A stretch of 64,000 nucleotides of DNA from JBALVT01 sp045110675 (GTDB lineage: Bacteria; Pseudomonadota; Gammaproteobacteria; Pseudomonadales; Halieaceae): the NCBI GenBank assembly GCA_045110675.1, contig JBGCGJ010000006.1, forward strand, positions 248,001 to 312,000. The letters run 5' to 3'. Below the pieces are notes generated by a model that saw nothing but the letters and a program-made list of their open reading frames with translations, was not told the DNA's origin and searched no databases. The first letter of the stretch is position 1. The number at the start of each line of letters is the position of its first letter. The translations under genes and the position numbers were made by a program. Below are positions 61,830-64,000 of the stretch, piece after piece.

Positions 61830-62966
61830 GAACTCCGCGGTTACCGAGTCTAGAAAGTTTGCCCCTAGCTGTGTTGTTGTCAGCCACTTCCCTCGCCTAA
61901 TTAACAAGTTTTTGTTGACTAGCCTGTCCACTACCGCTTCGATGGATTGGGCGGACAAGCCAGTTCTGTCTTGGTACTGGTCCAGGGTAAACCCCTTGTT
62001 AAGTCGCAGAGCATTCATCATGAATTCCCCGGGGATATCCTCAGGGTTTATCACTCGTTGTTGGGCGTAAAAACTTTTCGCACGGCCGCGCAGGTACTCT
62101 CCAGGTTGTTTACGTTTTGAATAGCGAACGATTTCACCGTTGCGGCGGGTAATTTTCCCGTGCGCACCCGCTCCTATTCCCAGGTAGTCTCCGAAGTTCC
62201 AATAATTCAGGTTGTGTCGGGAGGACAAGTCATCTTGATTGTAGGCCGATACTTCGTATTGTTTGAACCCGGCGTTCAACAGCAGCTTCTCGCCCTCATG
62301 TTGAATATCTGCCAGCGTATTCTCCACAGGCAGTAGCGGAGGTTTGCTGTGAAACACGGTGTTGGGCTCAACAGTTAGTTGATACCATGACAAGTGTGTT
62401 GGTTGGTGGGACACGGCAGTCATAATGTCTTTACAGGCATTGTCGACAGACTGCCCTGGGAGACCGTGCATTAAATCCAGATTAAAGTTTCTGAATCCGG
62501 CCTGCTTTACCAGTTCGATCGCCCGATGCGCCTGATCACTGCTGTGTATTCGTCCGAGTTTTTGCAAGTGCAAATCTTCGAAACTTTGAATACCCAGTGA
62601 TAATCGGTTAATACCTGCACTGTAAAAAGCGGCAAACTTCTCAGACTCGGCCGAGCCCGGATTTGCTTCCATTGTGGCTTCCAGGCTGGGACATAAATCC
62701 AATCGGTTTGCGATACCTTTCATCAGTAGACTGAGGTTTTCGGCTGTCATAAGGCTGGGAGTGCCGCCACCGATAAAAAGAGTTTCTACACGACGGCCCT
62801 GGATATGGTGCAAATCGTAATCCAAGTCGTCAAGGAGTGCTTCGATGTAGGCGCCTTCCGGTCGCTCCGCATTTTCGTGAGAATTGAAATCGCAGTAGGG
62901 ACACTTCTTTTCGCACCAGGGGTAGTGGATATATAGGCTGAGTGGGGGTAGAGCGTCAAAGGGCAT
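61818..62966 (-). CDS. hemW: Heme chaperone HemW (radical SAM)
   Basis: This 382-residue protein has the radical SAM triad in CEKKCPYCDFNSHE (Cys18, Cys22, Cys25) with the HemW-type CxxxCxxC-F pattern. TLFIGGGTPSLM, RLSLGIQSFEDLHLQKLGRIH and NLDLMHGLPGQS follow. HemW binds heme and delivers it to respiratory enzymes. It lacks the extra Cys of coproporphyrinogen dehydrogenase HemN, with which it is often confused. It follows rdgB by 2 bp. Confidence 0.95.
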   Translation of the reverse strand: MPFDALPPLSLYIHYPWCEKKCPYCDFNSHENAERPEGAYIEALLDDLDYDLHHIQGRRVETLFIGGGTPSLMTAENLSLLMKGIANRLDLCPSLEATMEANPGSAESEKFAAFYSAGINRLSLGIQSFEDLHLQKLGRIHSSDQAHRAIELVKQAGFRNFNLDLMHGLPGQSVDNACKDIMTAVSHQPTHLSWYQLTVEPNTVFHSKPPLLPVENTLADIQHEGEKLLLNAGFKQYEVSAYNQDDLSSRHNLNYWNFGDYLGIGAGAHGKITRRNGEIVRYSKRKQPGEYLRGRAKSFYAQQRVINPEDIPGEFMMNALRLNKGFTLDQYQDRTGLSAQSIEAVVDRLVNKNLLIRRGKWLTTTQLGANFLDSVTAEFLGT

Positions 62967-62968
62967 TT

Positions 62969-63586
62969 TTAGCGCCCCCGCAAGGCTTCCAACAATTTTT
63001 GACTGGCTTGTGCACGATGACTGATGCGGTTTTTGTCGGCGGAGACTAGCTCAGCCGAGCTGCAGTTGTAGGTTGGAACAAAGAATAGCGGATCGTAGCC
63101 GAAGCCGTTTATTCCGCTGGGTTGGGTCAGTATCTGCCCGTCCCAGGTACCCTGGCACACTAGCGGTGTAGGGTCTTGCCAGTGTCGCATGTACACCAGC
63201 ACACACACGAAACGAGCGTTACGCTGCTCTTGTGGAACACCCTCCAATTCCCTGAGAAGCCTTGCGTTGTTCTCGCGATCGGCGTGTTCTCCGTTAACTC
63301 CTGAAAATCGCGCGGAGTAAATCCCCGGTGCGCCATTTAAAAAACCCACTTCCAGGCCCGAATCATCGGCCAAGGCGGGATGCCCGGTATGTTTGGCGGC
63401 AGCCCTGGCCTTTATAATAGCATTCTCGACAAAGCTCAGTCCGTCTTCGGGTACTTCGGGTGTTTGGAATTCCGATTGAAATTTCAATTGCATATTGAGT
63501 GGTTTCAGCAGAGCGCTGAACTCGGCAAGCTTGCCAGAATTTCCACTGGCCAAAACAACAATTTGTGGATCCGCTGGATGTGACAT
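62969..63586 (-). CDS. rdgB: XTP/dITP pyrophosphatase
   Basis: The protein has 205 residues, with VLASGNSGKLAEFSALL, ENAIIKARAAAKHTGHPALADDSGLEV (in parts) and GYDPLFFVPTYNCSSAEL. It removes non-canonical purine nucleotides from the pool. Its ATG overlaps the upstream stop codon by one base (TAATG). Confidence 0.96.
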   Translation of the reverse strand: MSHPADPQIVVLASGNSGKLAEFSALLKPLNMQLKFQSEFQTPEVPEDGLSFVENAIIKARAAAKHTGHPALADDSGLEVGFLNGAPGIYSARFSGVNGEHADRENNARLLRELEGVPQEQRNARFVCVLVYMRHWQDPTPLVCQGTWDGQILTQPSGINGFGYDPLFFVPTYNCSSAELVSADKNRISHRAQASQKLLEALRGR

Positions 63587-64000
63587 TAGTTGATATAAAG
63601 TTGATGTTTGAGTTTGAATTTATAACTCTTTGACGCTCCCTCGGGGCGGAAATCAACTTCAAAGAATCGCCATTCCTCATTTATAAATTTGAAGTCGGCG
63701 ATATAGTAAATGGCATCTCCCTCACGGACTTCTTGAAATTCGAGAAACTGGTTTTGAATCAAGTCCCAGGTCCGGCCCTTTAACAACATGGTCACTGCGT
63801 CATTGTTTTCAGTGCTAGTATCAAGCACTGCCAAATTGAGAATTGCTCGTTTTTCCCCTCGAACAATACCATAATTCGCGGCGACTTCAGGTTGTATGAA
63901 TGTGGTATTGACTACGCTGTAGTGCAACTCGTATTGGTCGAAGGTTTCCGACTGCTCTGCCAGAGCGCCCATTGCGGAGAATAAAAAGACAGTCGCGAGA
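63586..64000 (-). CDS. DUF4426-family exported protein, 5' end outside the window
   Basis: The visible 138 codons include part of a signal peptide (LATVFLFSAMGALA) that runs off the right edge, so the true start lies beyond 64000. The mature domain has DQYELHYSVVNTTFIQPEVAANYGIVRG (in parts), typical of DUF4426. In Pseudomonas this gene sits between metW and rdgB, so metXW are expected just outside the window. The function is unknown. Confidence 0.85.
   Translation of the reverse strand, partial: LATVFLFSAMGALAEQSETFDQYELHYSVVNTTFIQPEVAANYGIVRGEKRAILNLAVLDTSTENNDAVTMLLKGRTWDLIQNQFLEFQEVREGDAIYYIADFKFINEEWRFFEVDFRPEGASKSYKFKLKHQLYIN

Noticed and set aside
1..64000. CRISPR arrays, tRNA or rRNA genes, insertion sequences, prophage genes
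   Set aside because: I looked on both strands for regularly spaced repeats, transposase or integrase motifs and tRNA-like cloverleaf ends and saw none.

Overview
The window is a chromosomal segment of a Gram-negative gammaproteobacterium, most likely a marine member of the Pseudomonadales/Cellvibrionales assemblage. This rests on gene order: parA-parB followed by atpIBEFHAGDC and glmU/glmS; coaBC-algC-argB near slmA, pyrE, a Crc homologue and rph; gmk-rpoZ-spoT-ridA; and rsmD-coaD opposite ftsYEX-rpoH. These layouts match Pseudomonas-like genomes. The parAB-atp end implies that the replication origin lies just left of the window. I see no tRNA, rRNA, CRISPR array, insertion sequence or prophage, and no gene-free stretch longer than 300 bases.

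Layout. 1-1203: end of parA and parB. 1364-8560: the F1Fo ATP synthase operon with a consensus-like promoter and a clear terminator. 8569-12642: a TrmB-family sugar-sensing regulator divergent from glmU-glmS (UDP-GlcNAc synthesis). 12663-17405: a small exported protein, a SPOR-domain protein, a HexR-like regulator and uvrD. 17422-31027: the most accessory-like part. It holds a TRAP binding protein, a phosphatase-like protein, a lipoprotein, a voltage-gated ion channel, a large Ca-binding-repeat/CAP lipoprotein, a tight run of small enzymes (LysE, VOC, GST, GNAT, GFA, ABM), a thioesterase, the TRAP permease pair and yaaA. 31028-39409: ubiC-ubiA, a rubredoxin/rubredoxin-reductase fusion, recG, a YeeZ-like gene and ridA. 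39441-43756: spoT, rpoZ, gmk and yicC, with an 11-bp tandem repeat just upstream of spoT. 43937-52626: rph, crc, pyrE, slmA, argB, a long AlgC-type mutase and coaBC. 52732-64000: radC, rpmB-rpmG, mutM, coaD, rsmD, ftsY-ftsE-ftsX, rpoH, a DUF423 gene, trmB, hemW, rdgB and the start-truncated DUF4426 gene.

Most of the window is housekeeping. The signals most worth following are: a perfect CIRCE (HrcA operator) placed on the rpoH promoter, which would join the HrcA and sigma-32 heat-shock circuits; a Crc homologue whose exonuclease III active site is dismantled, encoded in the same window as a HexR-like regulator; the six-copy 11-bp repeat in the spoT leader; a voltage-gated channel whose selectivity filter looks calcium-type; and a lipoprotein joining MopE and thrombospondin-3 calcium-binding repeats to a CAP domain. 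I found no clear new defence or biosynthetic system.
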